Positions 16,764 to 25,343 of a stretch of 37,455 bases of DNA are shown here, in pieces. Made by a program: the position numbers and the translations under genes. The notes under the pieces were generated by a model. It was not told the DNA's origin. It saw nothing but the letters and a program-made list of their open reading frames with translations, and searched no databases. Every line of letters begins with the position of its first letter. Position 1 is the first letter of the stretch. Source of the stretch: an uncultured Saprospiraceae bacterium (GTDB lineage Bacteria > Bacteroidota > Bacteroidia > Chitinophagales > Saprospiraceae); assembly GCA_938018185.1 (NCBI GenBank), contig CALIIW010000142.1, positions 1 through 37,455 on the forward strand, written 5' to 3'.

Positions 16764-18428
16764 TTAGTTGCTTAATAAAACACTAACATTGTCTATGATG
16801 ACTTCAACCCTACGATTAATTGCACGATCTTCTTCAGAACTATTTTGATTGACCGGTCGCGAAGAACCATAACCTATGGTACTTAAACGTACGGGTTTGA
16901 TTCTTTTACTGTATATCAAATAATCTTTAATTGCAGAGGCACGATCTTCTGATAATCTTAATAGATCTTCTTCCGTACCTCTATTGTCAGTATGGCCTTC
17001 AATGGTAATATATAGTCTGTTATTTTTCTTTAAAAAGGTAGCCAATTCATCTAAAGCAGGAAATGATTCCGGCAAAATGATTGCCTTCGATTGAACAAAA
17101 TATATAGGTTTTAGATTGATCTTGGTCCCTCTTTCCATTGGTTCTAGCGACAAATCAAGATTGTAATCTTTGAAATAAACATAATCCTTATTAAACTCAA
17201 CCGTTTTCTTTGAACTGAAATGTCCATCTTTTACAGCCTTAATGTCGAAGGCCTCTCCTTTAGATATTTCAATTTTATAGGATCCATCTGAGGCTATACT
17301 AACCTCATGAAAATCTTCGCTATTGGCCCTACTTTTTAAAATTTTAGCACCTTCAATTCTTTCCTTATTTTTAGGATTGTAAACAATACCTTTTAAAGTG
17401 ACAGTTTCTTTTAATGGTGTAGAAACCCTCACTCTGAAAATATCCGAACTGCCATTCCGTTTTGAACTAAAGTATAAATAACCACTGTTGAAATCTAAAA
17501 AGGGTTGAGAGTCATCAGAACTAGAATTGATAGGACTTTGCATTGGTTCTGGTTTTGACCATTTAGTCCAAGTATCGTCCAATCGTTTTGAAAAATAGAT
17601 ATCATTCCCTCCCATGCTACCAGGTCTATTTGATGAAAAGTAGATCGTACTTTTGTCTATGGCTAGATGTGGGGTTGTTTCTCTAAAAGAAGTATTTATA
17701 TCAGAGCCCAAATTCATTGGTTTTGACCAAGAATATGGTCCAATTCTAAAAGAGACATAAAGATCATTTTGACCATGTCCATTTTTTTTATCGATTGTCA
17801 TGATGATTACATGTGCATCGGTACTTAATGTTAAACCTGCATCGGTTCCATCATTAGAATAGTCATCAATAAAAAGTGGAAAAGGGAAGGACCAAAAATT
17901 TCCGAAACTTTCTTTGTTACTTATAGAAAACCCTTTGCCTAGACCTCCCTCTGGACTGAATTGGTTTAAAACAATCACACCTTGATCATCTGGTGTTATA
18001 GCACAAATACTATTTGGGAGCGCATTGTTTAAGGGATAACCAGGATGCGTAACCACTGAAAAAACTTCATTCTCAGCATATGCGATCCAAATATCTTGAT
18101 TGTAATCTGAACTGAAGGGATTGCTGATTTTTGTATCTGCTATTTGGCTGTAAATATTGCTAAGTTTTCTTTTATAAGCTCTATTGCCTAAGGTTTTAGA
18201 AAGGTCTGTTTTACCCTCAATTAATGTTTTTGTAAAATTTGGATCTCCAACTCTTGTAAAACAAAGCATTTTACCATCTGACGATAAAACTGGAGTTATT
18301 TCATCATAAATATCTGAGTTAATCTTGTCACTTAGCTTTTCTAGGATTAAGCCGTTTTGTCCCATAGCATGGTAGTTTCCCAATGCTATTAGCAAAATAA
18401 ATAGAATATGATTTATAAATCTATACAT
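16764..18428 (-). CDS. OmpA-family envelope protein with beta-propeller
   Basis: An outer-membrane/periplasmic protein that binds peptidoglycan through a C-terminal OmpA-like domain. The start is placed at the ATG at 18428, 15 codons inside the longest frame, because a signal peptide begins there (MYRFINHILFILLIALGNYHAMGQ) and a -7 box sits 43 nt upstream. Mature order: WD40/PD40-type propeller blades (about 40-330; repeats such as YFSSNRPGSMGGNDIYFS and YLYFSSKRNGSSDIFRV), a carboxypeptidase-regulatory-like beta-sandwich (about 340-420, LKGIVYNPKNKERIEGA), then OmpA (about 440-540) with GHTDNRG (Asp481) and LSEDRA (Arg496), the diaminopimelate-binding residues. The architecture resembles T9SS-associated PorE without its TPR part. 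It heads a transcript with the PAP2-like and E1 genes. Confidence 0.88.
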   Translation of the reverse strand: MYRFINHILFILLIALGNYHAMGQNGLILEKLSDKINSDIYDEITPVLSSDGKMLCFTRVGDPNFTKTLIEGKTDLSKTLGNRAYKRKLSNIYSQIADTKISNPFSSDYNQDIWIAYAENEVFSVVTHPGYPLNNALPNSICAITPDDQGVIVLNQFSPEGGLGKGFSISNKESFGNFWSFPFPLFIDDYSNDGTDAGLTLSTDAHVIIMTIDKKNGHGQNDLYVSFRIGPYSWSKPMNLGSDINTSFRETTPHLAIDKSTIYFSSNRPGSMGGNDIYFSKRLDDTWTKWSKPEPMQSPINSSSDDSQPFLDFNSGYLYFSSKRNGSSDIFRVRVSTPLKETVTLKGIVYNPKNKERIEGAKILKSRANSEDFHEVSIASDGSYKIEISKGEAFDIKAVKDGHFSSKKTVEFNKDYVYFKDYNLDLSLEPMERGTKINLKPIYFVQSKAIILPESFPALDELATFLKKNNRLYITIEGHTDNRGTEEDLLRLSEDRASAIKDYLIYSKRIKPVRLSTIGYGSSRPVNQNSSEEDRAINRRVEVIIDNVSVLLSN

Positions 18429-18470
18429 GAATATTACTAAATCTGGCCTTTTAAATGTTAATCTTAATTG

Positions 18471-18478
18471 CAAAAGTA
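18471..18478 (-). promoter_or_regulatory. -7 box upstream of the OmpA-family gene
   Basis: TACTTTTG on the minus strand matches TAnnTTTG exactly and would give a leader of about 37 nt to the ATG at 18428. The same octamer stands before the Wzz-like gene (21450-21457). A TTTG 15 nt upstream is too close for an ideal -33. Confidence 0.4.
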
Positions 18479-18630
18479 ACTCTTTGATACCTACAAAGTA
18501 TAATTTTAAGGAGCTTTTGAACCGCTCAAAGTTACGGAACTATTAGCTCAAACATATACATTTAAAATATATACAAAAACTAAGCTAAAAATAAGACAAA
18601 TATGAATTATTATCATATGTTGGCTTGGAA

Positions 18631-18662
18631 TTTGCTCCTAATTTAATGTATATATAATGTTT
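18631..18662 (+). promoter_or_regulatory. Putative promoter of the 63-residue protein gene
   Basis: TTTG (18631-18634) is followed after exactly 20 bases by TAATGTTT (18655-18662), a one- or two-mismatch version of TAnnTTTG. It predicts a leader of about 45 nt to the ATG at 18713 and supports that small frame as a gene. Confidence 0.4.
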
Positions 18663-18712
18663 TAAGCCAGTTATGCTATGAAAACTATAATATTTAATCT
18701 AAATATAAGAGC

Positions 18713-18904
18713 ATGAACACAACAGATTTTAACAAATTGAACGGCTTGCTTTCTAAATTAGAATCAGCTGCAAATAAAGCTTCAAGAGAAGATGGAAGTT
18801 TTAGAAAATATCACAATGAGTCTGTAGCTACCTTAAGAGCAATGAGAGCAAATCTTAAACATCTAGAACACGGTTTAAGAACGGCTAATATTGTACACGC
18901 TTAG
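18713..18904 (+). CDS. Small basic helical protein, 63 aa, unknown
   Basis: An ATG at 18713 preceded by AAGAG opens a 63-codon frame. The product is rich in Ala, Leu, Arg, His and Asn and should form one or two amphipathic helices (LSKLESAANKAS, then ESVATLRAMRANLKHLEHGL), with net positive charge and no signal peptide. The second helix resembles the basic helix of short Bacteroidota histone H1-like proteins, but the match is only by eye, so DNA binding is a guess. The gene is alone on the plus strand, and its last 20 bp overlap the 3' end of the convergent O-antigen-ligase-like gene, so the two mRNAs would be complementary at their ends. Its own promoter-like motif and clean composition argue that it is real. 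Confidence 0.65.
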   Translation: MNTTDFNKLNGLLSKLESAANKASREDGSFRKYHNESVATLRAMRANLKHLEHGLRTANIVHA

Positions 18905-20339
18905 ATTCAGTCTTAACTTCATCAAGATCACAATTTACTAGTAAGGCTAAACTTAAAAAGTAGAATGTACCTACTTTGTCGGTCTCTATCATGTCATTCA
19001 TTATCAGTAATGAATAGATCATTATCAGTGAGAGCAAAGCCATCATGACTATGTTTTTCTTCATTTTTGTTTTTTGTTTATGGTAAATAGCCTCTCCTTT
19101 CGAAAAAGTTAGAAAACTTAAAATTAGAAAAATAAGCAAGCCAAACACCCCTTGTTCTACTAACACCATCAAGAAGTAATTATGTATTCCTGAGCGTTCA
19201 ACATTTGTACTAACATAGGTCCTAAAACTATTTAGCGTATACCCCTTATAAAAGTTGTAAAAATTTCCAGGACCATATCCCATCAAGGGTTTTTCTCGCA
19301 CCATATAAAAACCTGCAATCCATCTATAAAACCGTTCCATTGTAGAAATGTCTTCACCTTTTAAGGTAGCCTCTAAGAGGTTATCATAGTTTTTATGCGT
19401 AACTGTTTTTTCAAAATTTGGCGTATACTCCATGAATGTATTGTTGTAAGCCATGCTGCCAAAAAACAAGGTCAATAAAGCAATCGCCATAATGAAAGAC
19501 ACAGATGTTAACTTCCATCTTATAACAAAGTAAGATGGTATCAAAAGTATTAGGGATGCAAAAGCAGCTCTAGTATATGAAAGGTAAATTGCTACCACCA
19601 AAAGAGCAGAAAAGCCTGCAAAGAATAACCATTTACGACTGTAAGGTTTGTACCAATTCTTAGCCAAGAAAATGAATGGAAAACAAACTACCATAATAGA
19701 AGCATACGCGACATGGTTAGAATAAAAAGGCCCAAGTACATAGTTGACTTCTTCAAATGAAAAACCTTTCAAGGAATGACGAAACATAACTACAAGGACG
19801 GTCAAAAGTAAAGAAATACTAAAGCACCAAATGATTTTCCTAATGACCGTTTCTGACTTAATAAGTAAAAGTGATAAGTAATATAAACTGAAAATATACC
19901 AGCATTTAGCCAACAAGTACTTTATGGAGACCAGAACATTCATAGATGTAAAGGATGTCGCTAAGATCCAAACCAATTGAATTAATAACAAAATACTGAT
20001 GGGATGGGCAAAAAGAGATTTGTCTATCTTTCGTCCATTGCTTATTAAGTATAAAAAACAAATACCCATACAAGCAATCATCAATAACTCCGAAGGAAAA
20101 TCTGTAGAAAAACTCCCGCCGAAATCAATCGCCGTGCTTACTGGAACAGATAAAAAGAGTAAGTAAAATAAATTTTTGACATCATGAATGCTGACAAAAG
20201 CTATAAGTACAATAGCAGGTAAAATAAACAAAGGATAAAAGCCTGTTGCTATTGCTAAAAATGTTGAAGCAATAGTGATAAAACCAAAAACCAAAAACAA
20301 TTTGGAAAAAGGATGTTCAGATTTAAGGCTATTCCACAT
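18885..20339 (-). CDS. O-antigen ligase / Wzy-like polymerase
   Basis: A 484-residue inner-membrane protein with about a dozen hydrophobic segments and the Wzy_C/O-antigen ligase (PF04932) signature. The large periplasmic loop holds YFSY-like SYTRAAFASLI, then the late motif GYGPGNFYNFYKGYT and SGIHNYFLMVLVEQGVFGLL, with the conserved His of HN(Y/F)FL. Such proteins either polymerise polysaccharide repeat units or ligate chains to lipid; the sequence does not separate these. It overlaps the end of the Wzz-like gene by 11 bp, indicating translational coupling, and completes a three-gene Wzx-Wzz-Wzy set. Confidence 0.88.
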   Translation of the reverse strand: MWNSLKSEHPFSKLFLVFGFITIASTFLAIATGFYPLFILPAIVLIAFVSIHDVKNLFYLLFLSVPVSTAIDFGGSFSTDFPSELLMIACMGICFLYLISNGRKIDKSLFAHPISILLLIQLVWILATSFTSMNVLVSIKYLLAKCWYIFSLYYLSLLLIKSETVIRKIIWCFSISLLLTVLVVMFRHSLKGFSFEEVNYVLGPFYSNHVAYASIMVVCFPFIFLAKNWYKPYSRKWLFFAGFSALLVVAIYLSYTRAAFASLILLIPSYFVIRWKLTSVSFIMAIALLTLFFGSMAYNNTFMEYTPNFEKTVTHKNYDNLLEATLKGEDISTMERFYRWIAGFYMVREKPLMGYGPGNFYNFYKGYTLNSFRTYVSTNVERSGIHNYFLMVLVEQGVFGLLIFLILSFLTFSKGEAIYHKQKTKMKKNIVMMALLSLIMIYSLLIMNDMIETDKVGTFYFLSLALLVNCDLDEVKTESKRVQY

Positions 20340-21435
20340 TTAAAATTTCTTTCCAGTTCACATTTTTATATGTATCAATTACTATTGCGGCTATGGAACT
20401 AAAAAGGAAGGTAAGCAGCAGACTTACTAGACAGAGTATGGATCGTTTTGGCCTGGATTTTACTATTGGAGTTTCCGCTTTTTCAACCAGAATCACCATA
20501 GGTGTATCAGCTTCGTATGCCGCCTTAAGTTGCTTCATTCTTTCTTGATCTTCAGCAAATTGTTCAACAGCAATATCCATCTCATTGTCAATTGCAGAAA
20601 CTTTTGAAGAACCAAGATTAAATTTATCCATGATGCCTTGCAAGGACTTCAATTGTTCTTCAAGCCCAGTAACTGTGGCTTGAAGATATGCTATGGTGTC
20701 TCTTCTTATGGAAGGATTTCCCTTTAAAGCATTCAACTTTGCTTTAGCCATCACATGTTTCGCTTGGTTGTTTGCCAATTGGTTAGAAAGTGCTTCAGAT
20801 TGAGATAGAACATTGTAGATGCCATAACGAGCGCTATAAGCTCGGAGACTATCTCCCATGTTATTCAAATAAATTTGTTTCTCTATTAAAGACTTTTGCT
20901 TATTGGATAGTTGCTTAGCCTGGGTTCCCTTAGTTAATTTTTTGGCCAGATTATTTATTTTTTCACGGGCTTCATTTGCCATCTGGGCAGCCAGAACGGG
21001 ATCTTTATCTTCGATGCTCAATTCTATGGCTTCGTACTTGGTCTTTTTAACATCATATAAAGCATTCAAATGTTCTCTAACTTTAAACTGAGCTTTCGAT
21101 CCAGTTGAATCAATCTCGTAATGCTTGTATAAATCAAATTTCTCGATTAGATGTGTTGTCAACTCACTGCTATGGGCAATGGTCATTAATTTATCCATAT
21201 CATCCTCTTGTCCAAAGTATGCCCTTTCTTTTAGAGCATTACCAACAGGGTCAGGTTTTGAAACATCCTCAGAGGCTGCGTAAAAGATAGTAGAAGCTTT
21301 ATAGTAGTTGGATAACATTAGACTAATTAGGACACTCCCAACGGCTGCTATTAGGCAGAGCCATAAGATTTGTTTTTTCCAACGAAATATAGATTTTAGA
21401 ACTCCCAACAAGTTGTCGTTGTCGTTCATGCACAT
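20329..21435 (-). CDS. Wzz-type polysaccharide chain-length determinant
   Basis: A 368-residue inner-membrane protein with the polysaccharide co-polymerase layout: a short cytoplasmic N terminus, a first membrane helix (about 20-42), a long periplasmic helical coiled-coil region (about 60-330; heptad-rich LSNKQKSLIEKQIYLNN and LQATVTGLEEQLKSL), a Pro-rich KAETPIVKSRPKRS segment and a second membrane helix (about 333-354). There is no C-terminal tyrosine kinase. It should set chain length for the Wzy-like partner that overlaps it by 11 bp. The ATG at 21435 and another two codons later (21429) are both possible; a TACTTTTG box at 21450-21457 leaves a very short leader for either. Confidence 0.88.
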   Translation of the reverse strand: MCMNDNDNLLGVLKSIFRWKKQILWLCLIAAVGSVLISLMLSNYYKASTIFYAASEDVSKPDPVGNALKERAYFGQEDDMDKLMTIAHSSELTTHLIEKFDLYKHYEIDSTGSKAQFKVREHLNALYDVKKTKYEAIELSIEDKDPVLAAQMANEAREKINNLAKKLTKGTQAKQLSNKQKSLIEKQIYLNNMGDSLRAYSARYGIYNVLSQSEALSNQLANNQAKHVMAKAKLNALKGNPSIRRDTIAYLQATVTGLEEQLKSLQGIMDKFNLGSSKVSAIDNEMDIAVEQFAEDQERMKQLKAAYEADTPMVILVEKAETPIVKSRPKRSILCLVSLLLTFLFSSIAAIVIDTYKNVNWKEILNVE

Positions 21436-21449
21436 AAATTTTTAGAGGC

Positions 21450-21457
21450 CAAAAGTA
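21450..21457 (-). promoter_or_regulatory. -7 box upstream of the Wzz-like gene
   Basis: TACTTTTG on the minus strand, an exact TAnnTTTG match, predicts transcription starting about 10-15 nt ahead of the start codon and separate expression of Wzz and Wzy from the flippase gene upstream. No clear -33 element. Confidence 0.4.
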
Positions 21458-21525
21458 AGCTTTTTCTTCACGGAATGTTAAAATAATTAACTTTTTCAAA
21501 CTTGTATTATTGTGATTATGGACGA

Positions 21526-22974
21526 TTATTCTCTGTTTTTCGTCATTTCCAACAAAATCCTAAAGTTCAAGAGTTTTAGTATTAAAGCTACTATCAAGGA
21601 CAGTCCAATGGATAAAATAAATGCCCAGGCCCAATCTAGTGTAACTTGAGTCTTTAAAGCCAATGGAATGGCAATACAAATTACACTGAATACTAATATC
21701 TTCAGGATTACTTTCCATTGAATACTCATTCCCAATTTATAATGGGCGATGAGAAATACTAGGATTGCCATTAAAAATTGACAAAAGAATGTTGCCATCG
21801 CGGCTCCGTATGCCTTCTGAGTAGGTATTAAATATAAATTTAGCCCTACATTCAAAAAACAGCCAAAGACAAAAACCTTATTCATTATTGTCAATGAATT
21901 ATGCGCCGTCAATAAAGTGACAAATATGTAGGTGCAGCTCATCGCAATAAAAGTTAGAATCAAAAGTCCCATGATCTCTCCCCAATATATGGTTGCCTCA
22001 TCATATAAAAGAAACATTATTTCCTCACTAAAAATAAAACAAGAAATTCCTATTGGCAATGAACCAGCCATGATCAGTTGAAAACTAAAGTAAGCCAAAC
22101 TAGAGGCCTTTTGAACAGACTCAACCAATAATTTTGATAACATCGGTAAGAGTAGTACACTAAATAAATAGCCGATCATATTGATTGCTTCTAATAGACG
22201 ATATCCAGCACCATATGCACCAGCTTGATACTTTCCATCATCAAGTAATCTTTCTATCATCACAACATCCGTATAGGTGTATATTATCATTAAAAATATG
22301 GCTAAGGCAAATGGGGTACACTCAACTAAAATCTCCTTCATTAACTTAGGGTCAATGTTGAGTTCCCAGCTTTTAATTTTACTTGCAGCAATAAAAAAGG
22401 CCAATAAAAATGTAATTATTAATGTAAAAGATTGGGCATAAATGAACCATTTTATCTCGAAGGATGCTCGATCTTGATAGAACCAAAGCATATAGCCAAC
22501 TATAAGAATTAAAAGCAACCTGTCTACAATGGATATAATACTATCGGTTTTATAAAATCCCAGTGCTGAAATATTTGATCTCAAATAGGTGATCAGAGAG
22601 ACAAGAATTTGGTTTAATATAAAGAAAATCAATATAGCAGCATAGTCAATCGTATATCCAGTTATTAATCCTGCTCCAAATACAATTAAAACAAATAAAA
22701 TTGAGAGCCCCGTTTTTAATACAAGAATATTTGGGAAATAAAGTCCGATCAAGTTTTCCCCTTGAGCGATCTTTCGATTGTTGAATTGCGCTATTCCAAA
22801 ATCATTAACGATCTGAAAAAGAAAAGTAAAATTGAATAGGGCAATGTAAATCCCAAATTCTTCCGGACCAACCATATTTTGAACACCTCTGTCTATGCCA
22901 AAGATGTAAAATGGCTTTACCAACAGATTGATGAATACTAAAAAAATAAGGTTTACTAAAAAACTACGTTTCAA
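21526..22974 (-). CDS. Wzx-like polysaccharide flippase (MOP superfamily)
   Basis: A 482-residue protein with twelve to fourteen hydrophobic segments, of the oligosaccharide flippase/polysaccharide biosynthesis family (MOP superfamily). Family features: the N-terminal FGIYIALFNFTFLFQIVNDFGI segment region with Asn/Asp, DVVMIERLLDDGKYQAG (about 236-252, the typical D-x-x-x-x-x-x-xG-xYxAG loop), and the closing run LIPTQKAYGAAMATF. It would flip lipid-linked repeat units across the inner membrane for the Wzy/Wzz pair. The start is a TTG at 22974: no in-frame ATG precedes the first membrane helix, and a perfect TAAATTTG box at 22995-23002 leaves only about 15 nt of leader. It lies 90 bp before the Wzz-like gene. 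Confidence 0.87.
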   Translation of the reverse strand: MKRSFLVNLIFLVFINLLVKPFYIFGIDRGVQNMVGPEEFGIYIALFNFTFLFQIVNDFGIAQFNNRKIAQGENLIGLYFPNILVLKTGLSILFVLIVFGAGLITGYTIDYAAILIFFILNQILVSLITYLRSNISALGFYKTDSIISIVDRLLLILIVGYMLWFYQDRASFEIKWFIYAQSFTLIITFLLAFFIAASKIKSWELNIDPKLMKEILVECTPFALAIFLMIIYTYTDVVMIERLLDDGKYQAGAYGAGYRLLEAINMIGYLFSVLLLPMLSKLLVESVQKASSLAYFSFQLIMAGSLPIGISCFIFSEEIMFLLYDEATIYWGEIMGLLILTFIAMSCTYIFVTLLTAHNSLTIMNKVFVFGCFLNVGLNLYLIPTQKAYGAAMATFFCQFLMAILVFLIAHYKLGMSIQWKVILKILVFSVICIAIPLALKTQVTLDWAWAFILSIGLSLIVALILKLLNFRILLEMTKNRE

Positions 22975-22994
22975 AAGTGATATTTGAATATGCT

Positions 22995-23002
22995 CAAATT
23001 TA
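22995..23002 (-). promoter_or_regulatory. -7 box upstream of the flippase gene
   Basis: TAAATTTG on the minus strand fits TAnnTTTG exactly and helps decide the TTG start at 22974 by leaving only about 15 nt of mRNA leader. No clear -33 element at the expected distance. Confidence 0.4.
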
Positions 23003-23114
23003 CACTTTTAAATGTTTGGAAGGTATGAGATGGATGTTTTATCTGAACAGCTTTAGATGGCATAAAGGCCAATCAGCAACTAGGCTTTATTTTAGTTAAA
23101 GCAAAAAATAATGT

Positions 23115-24353
23115 TCACTCGTACCTTAGACTTTCTATAGGATCTAACTTAGATGCCTTTATAGCTGGATATAGTCCTGAAATTAATCCAACAATGAAAC
23201 AGACCGTTAAGCCGATAAAGATCCACAACCAAGGTATTCTAAATTCTCCTTGAAATACAAAAAGCGTTAAGGCATATCCAATACTCACTCCCATGATTAC
23301 TCCTACGATACCACCAAGTTGACAAATCACGATTGCTTCTGTTAAGAATTGTATTAATATGTTTCTACTGGTTGCACCCACTGCTTTGCAAATACCAATT
23401 TCACGAGTACGTTCTGTTACAGAAACAAGCATGATATTCATCAAACCAATCGAAGCCCCAAGTAAGGTGATTATACCTATGCCTATTGTCGCCGCGCGAA
23501 TTGTTGCTGTGTTTTCTTTCAAGATTCCCATAAGTGAATCACTCTTCGTAATTTGAAAATCATCTTCTTCATTTAATCTAAGACGTCGAACGTTTCTAAG
23601 CAGACCTGTCGCAACTCCGATAGCAGCTTCCATATCTTCCGCATTATTCACACCAACCGATAACTTGTAATTCTTCTTTGCTGTACCGTACAAATTCTTG
23701 GCGGTTAAGAGTGGGATCATAACAATATCATCTTCATTCCTACCCATACTAGCGCCTTTTTCTTTTAGGACACCGATGACTTTAAATCTTCGACTACTGA
23801 TTGAGATGAATTTGTTTAGCGCTTTTTCAGGGCGTCCATTAAAAAGCTTGTCGACAATTTTTGATCCTATCAAGGCCTTGTAAGTGTTCTGGCTGGCCTC
23901 CGTCGGTTTGAAGTTCCGACCATACTCAATATCATGCCCCTTGATTTCTATAAAGTTTTCATCTACACCAATAACTGGAATATTGGGATTTGTTTCCTCT
24001 GCCTCATGTTTGACAGTTGCTATCTGTGTGCAAGTAAAATTTACGGTTGTTTTTGCCTTGTAATTGTACTTCTCTTTGAATGCAATTGCTTGTTCAAAAC
24101 TGATAGGGTCGGAAACCATTTTTCTTCTATGACCACCCTTTACACCTTCATCATATTTTGGCTTTATAGCAAAACTATTTGCACCCATGCGTGATAGATT
24201 ATCACTCAAGCTATAGATCAAACTATCAAAGGAAGTAAGAATACCTACCAAGGCAGTAATCCCAAATGCAATAATCATTAATGTGAGAACAGATCTCAAC
24301 AAATTAGATCGCACATTTTTTAGGGCCCTTGATATATTTTCTGTTAGTTTCAC
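23115..24353 (-). CDS. MacB/FtsX-type ABC transporter permease
   Basis: A 412-residue membrane subunit of a MacB-like ABC exporter or mechanotransmission complex. Layout: N-terminal helix (about 20-42, [19 protein letters not shown]), a large periplasmic MacB_PCD domain (about 43-285), and the FtsX domain with three helices at the C terminus (about 287-312, 335-362, 374-398). The cytoplasmic loop [19 protein letters not shown] and the closing [17 protein letters not shown] are diagnostic. The matching ATPase and membrane-fusion protein are not adjacent, so it works with partners encoded elsewhere. A TATTTTTG box stands about 70 nt upstream. Substrate unknown. Confidence 0.92.
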   Translation of the reverse strand: MKLTENISRALKNVRSNLLRSVLTLMIIAFGITALVGILTSFDSLIYSLSDNLSRMGANSFAIKPKYDEGVKGGHRRKMVSDPISFEQAIAFKEKYNYKAKTTVNFTCTQIATVKHEAEETNPNIPVIGVDENFIEIKGHDIEYGRNFKPTEASQNTYKALIGSKIVDKLFNGRPEKALNKFISISSRRFKVIGVLKEKGASMGRNEDDIVMIPLLTAKNLYGTAKKNYKLSVGVNNAEDMEAAIGVATGLLRNVRRLRLNEEDDFQITKSDSLMGILKENTATIRAATIGIGIITLLGASIGLMNIMLVSVTERTREIGICKAVGATSRNILIQFLTEAIVICQLGGIVGVIMGVSIGYALTLFVFQGEFRIPWLWIFIGLTVCFIVGLISGLYPAIKASKLDPIESLRYE

Positions 24354-24421
24354 TGAAGTATGTTATCTCTAAAAATCGAAATATATGATGAAGTATACGC
24401 TTATTTTCGATAAAAGTACCG

Positions 24422-24429
24422 CAAAAATA
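24422..24429 (-). promoter_or_regulatory. -7 box upstream of the ABC permease gene
   Basis: TATTTTTG on the minus strand matches TAnnTTTG and has an ATTG about 22 nt farther upstream as a -33 candidate. It predicts a leader near 64 nt for the permease gene. Confidence 0.35.
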
Positions 24430-24477
24430 GAGTTAGAGCAGGTATAAATGGCAATGCTGCTAATTTTAAGTGTATTT

Positions 24478-25275
24478 CTAATAATTCTTTTCAATGATAT
24501 TTAATATATCTGGATGAATATCAGGTGTAGATGCCACAATTTCAGCTCCAAATAGATAGTCCGCTCCACCTTTAAAGTCACTTACTAATCCTCCAGCTTC
24601 TTTGACTAAAACTATTCCTGCAGCAACATCCCATGCATTAAGTGTGATTTCATAAAAAGAATCAAACCTGCCACAAGAGACATAAGCAAGATCCAAGGCT
24701 GCCGATCCAAAACGTCGCACACCTCTTGTTCTCAGTATGACTTGTTTCAGGACAGCCAAATATTTATCTGTGTTGGTAAAGTCGTAATATGGAAATCCAG
24801 TTGCGATAATTGAATCTGCCAACTTGATGTTTTGCCTAACATTTATAGATTTACCATTTAAGAAGGCCCCACCTTCTTTAAACGCATAAAAGCATTCTGA
24901 TCTATTTACCTCATAGACAATGCCTATTAGAAGTTCTTCGTCTTTTTGGAGTGCTACGCTAACTGAAAAAAAGGGAAGTTGGTGAAGAAAGTTTGTTGTA
25001 CCATCCAGTGGATCAATAATCCATCTGTAGGGTTTCTTTTCTTGAGAAACTGTTTCTTCTTCTGTCAAAAAGCCCGCTTCAGGTAAGAGCTGGCTTAAAT
25101 TATTTACAAGGAATTTTTCAGCTTCTTGATCAACATAACTGACCAAACTATTTCGGTCTTTTATCTCAATCTGTTCATCGCTCACCTTGCCAAGCTGCTC
25201 TTTAATAAATACACCCGCTTGCTGAACGATTTTTGAAGCTTGAAGACATAATTCCTTTAAGGCAATGTTTTGCAT
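24478..25275 (-). CDS. Inositol monophosphatase family protein
   Basis: A 265-residue Mg-dependent phosphatase of the inositol monophosphatase/SuhB/CysQ fold. All metal-site motifs are present: the EEE cluster at 72-74 (LTEEETV), WIIDPLDGTTNF (85-96; Asp88 and Asp91), and NAWDVAAGIVLVKEAGG (213-229; Asp216). In most bacteria such enzymes act on inositol-1-phosphate, fructose-1,6-bisphosphate, nucleotide 3'-phosphates or have SuhB-like RNA roles; the motif set fits the SuhB/IMPase group better than CysQ, without certainty. It lies 68 bp downstream of nfuA on the same strand, with a CTCGAT/ATCGAG inverted repeat between them, and is likely co-transcribed. Confidence 0.9.
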   Translation of the reverse strand: MQNIALKELCLQASKIVQQAGVFIKEQLGKVSDEQIEIKDRNSLVSYVDQEAEKFLVNNLSQLLPEAGFLTEEETVSQEKKPYRWIIDPLDGTTNFLHQLPFFSVSVALQKDEELLIGIVYEVNRSECFYAFKEGGAFLNGKSINVRQNIKLADSIIATGFPYYDFTNTDKYLAVLKQVILRTRGVRRFGSAALDLAYVSCGRFDSFYEITLNAWDVAAGIVLVKEAGGLVSDFKGGADYLFGAEIVASTPDIHPDILNIIEKNY

Positions 25276-25290
25276 TAATATTTAGTTGGC

Positions 25291-25306
25291 CTCGATCGAT
25301 ATCGAG
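25291..25306. promoter_or_regulatory. Perfect palindromic hairpin between nfuA and IMPase genes
   Basis: CTCGAT-CGAT-ATCGAG is a perfect 6-bp stem with a 4-nt loop, the whole also a near-continuous palindrome. It sits about 15 nt ahead of the IMPase start codon. It could be an operator or an RNA hairpin affecting translation; no T-tract supports termination. Confidence 0.3.
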
Positions 25307-25343
25307 ATAAATGATGCGAGATCTAAATTTATGGCAAATAGAA

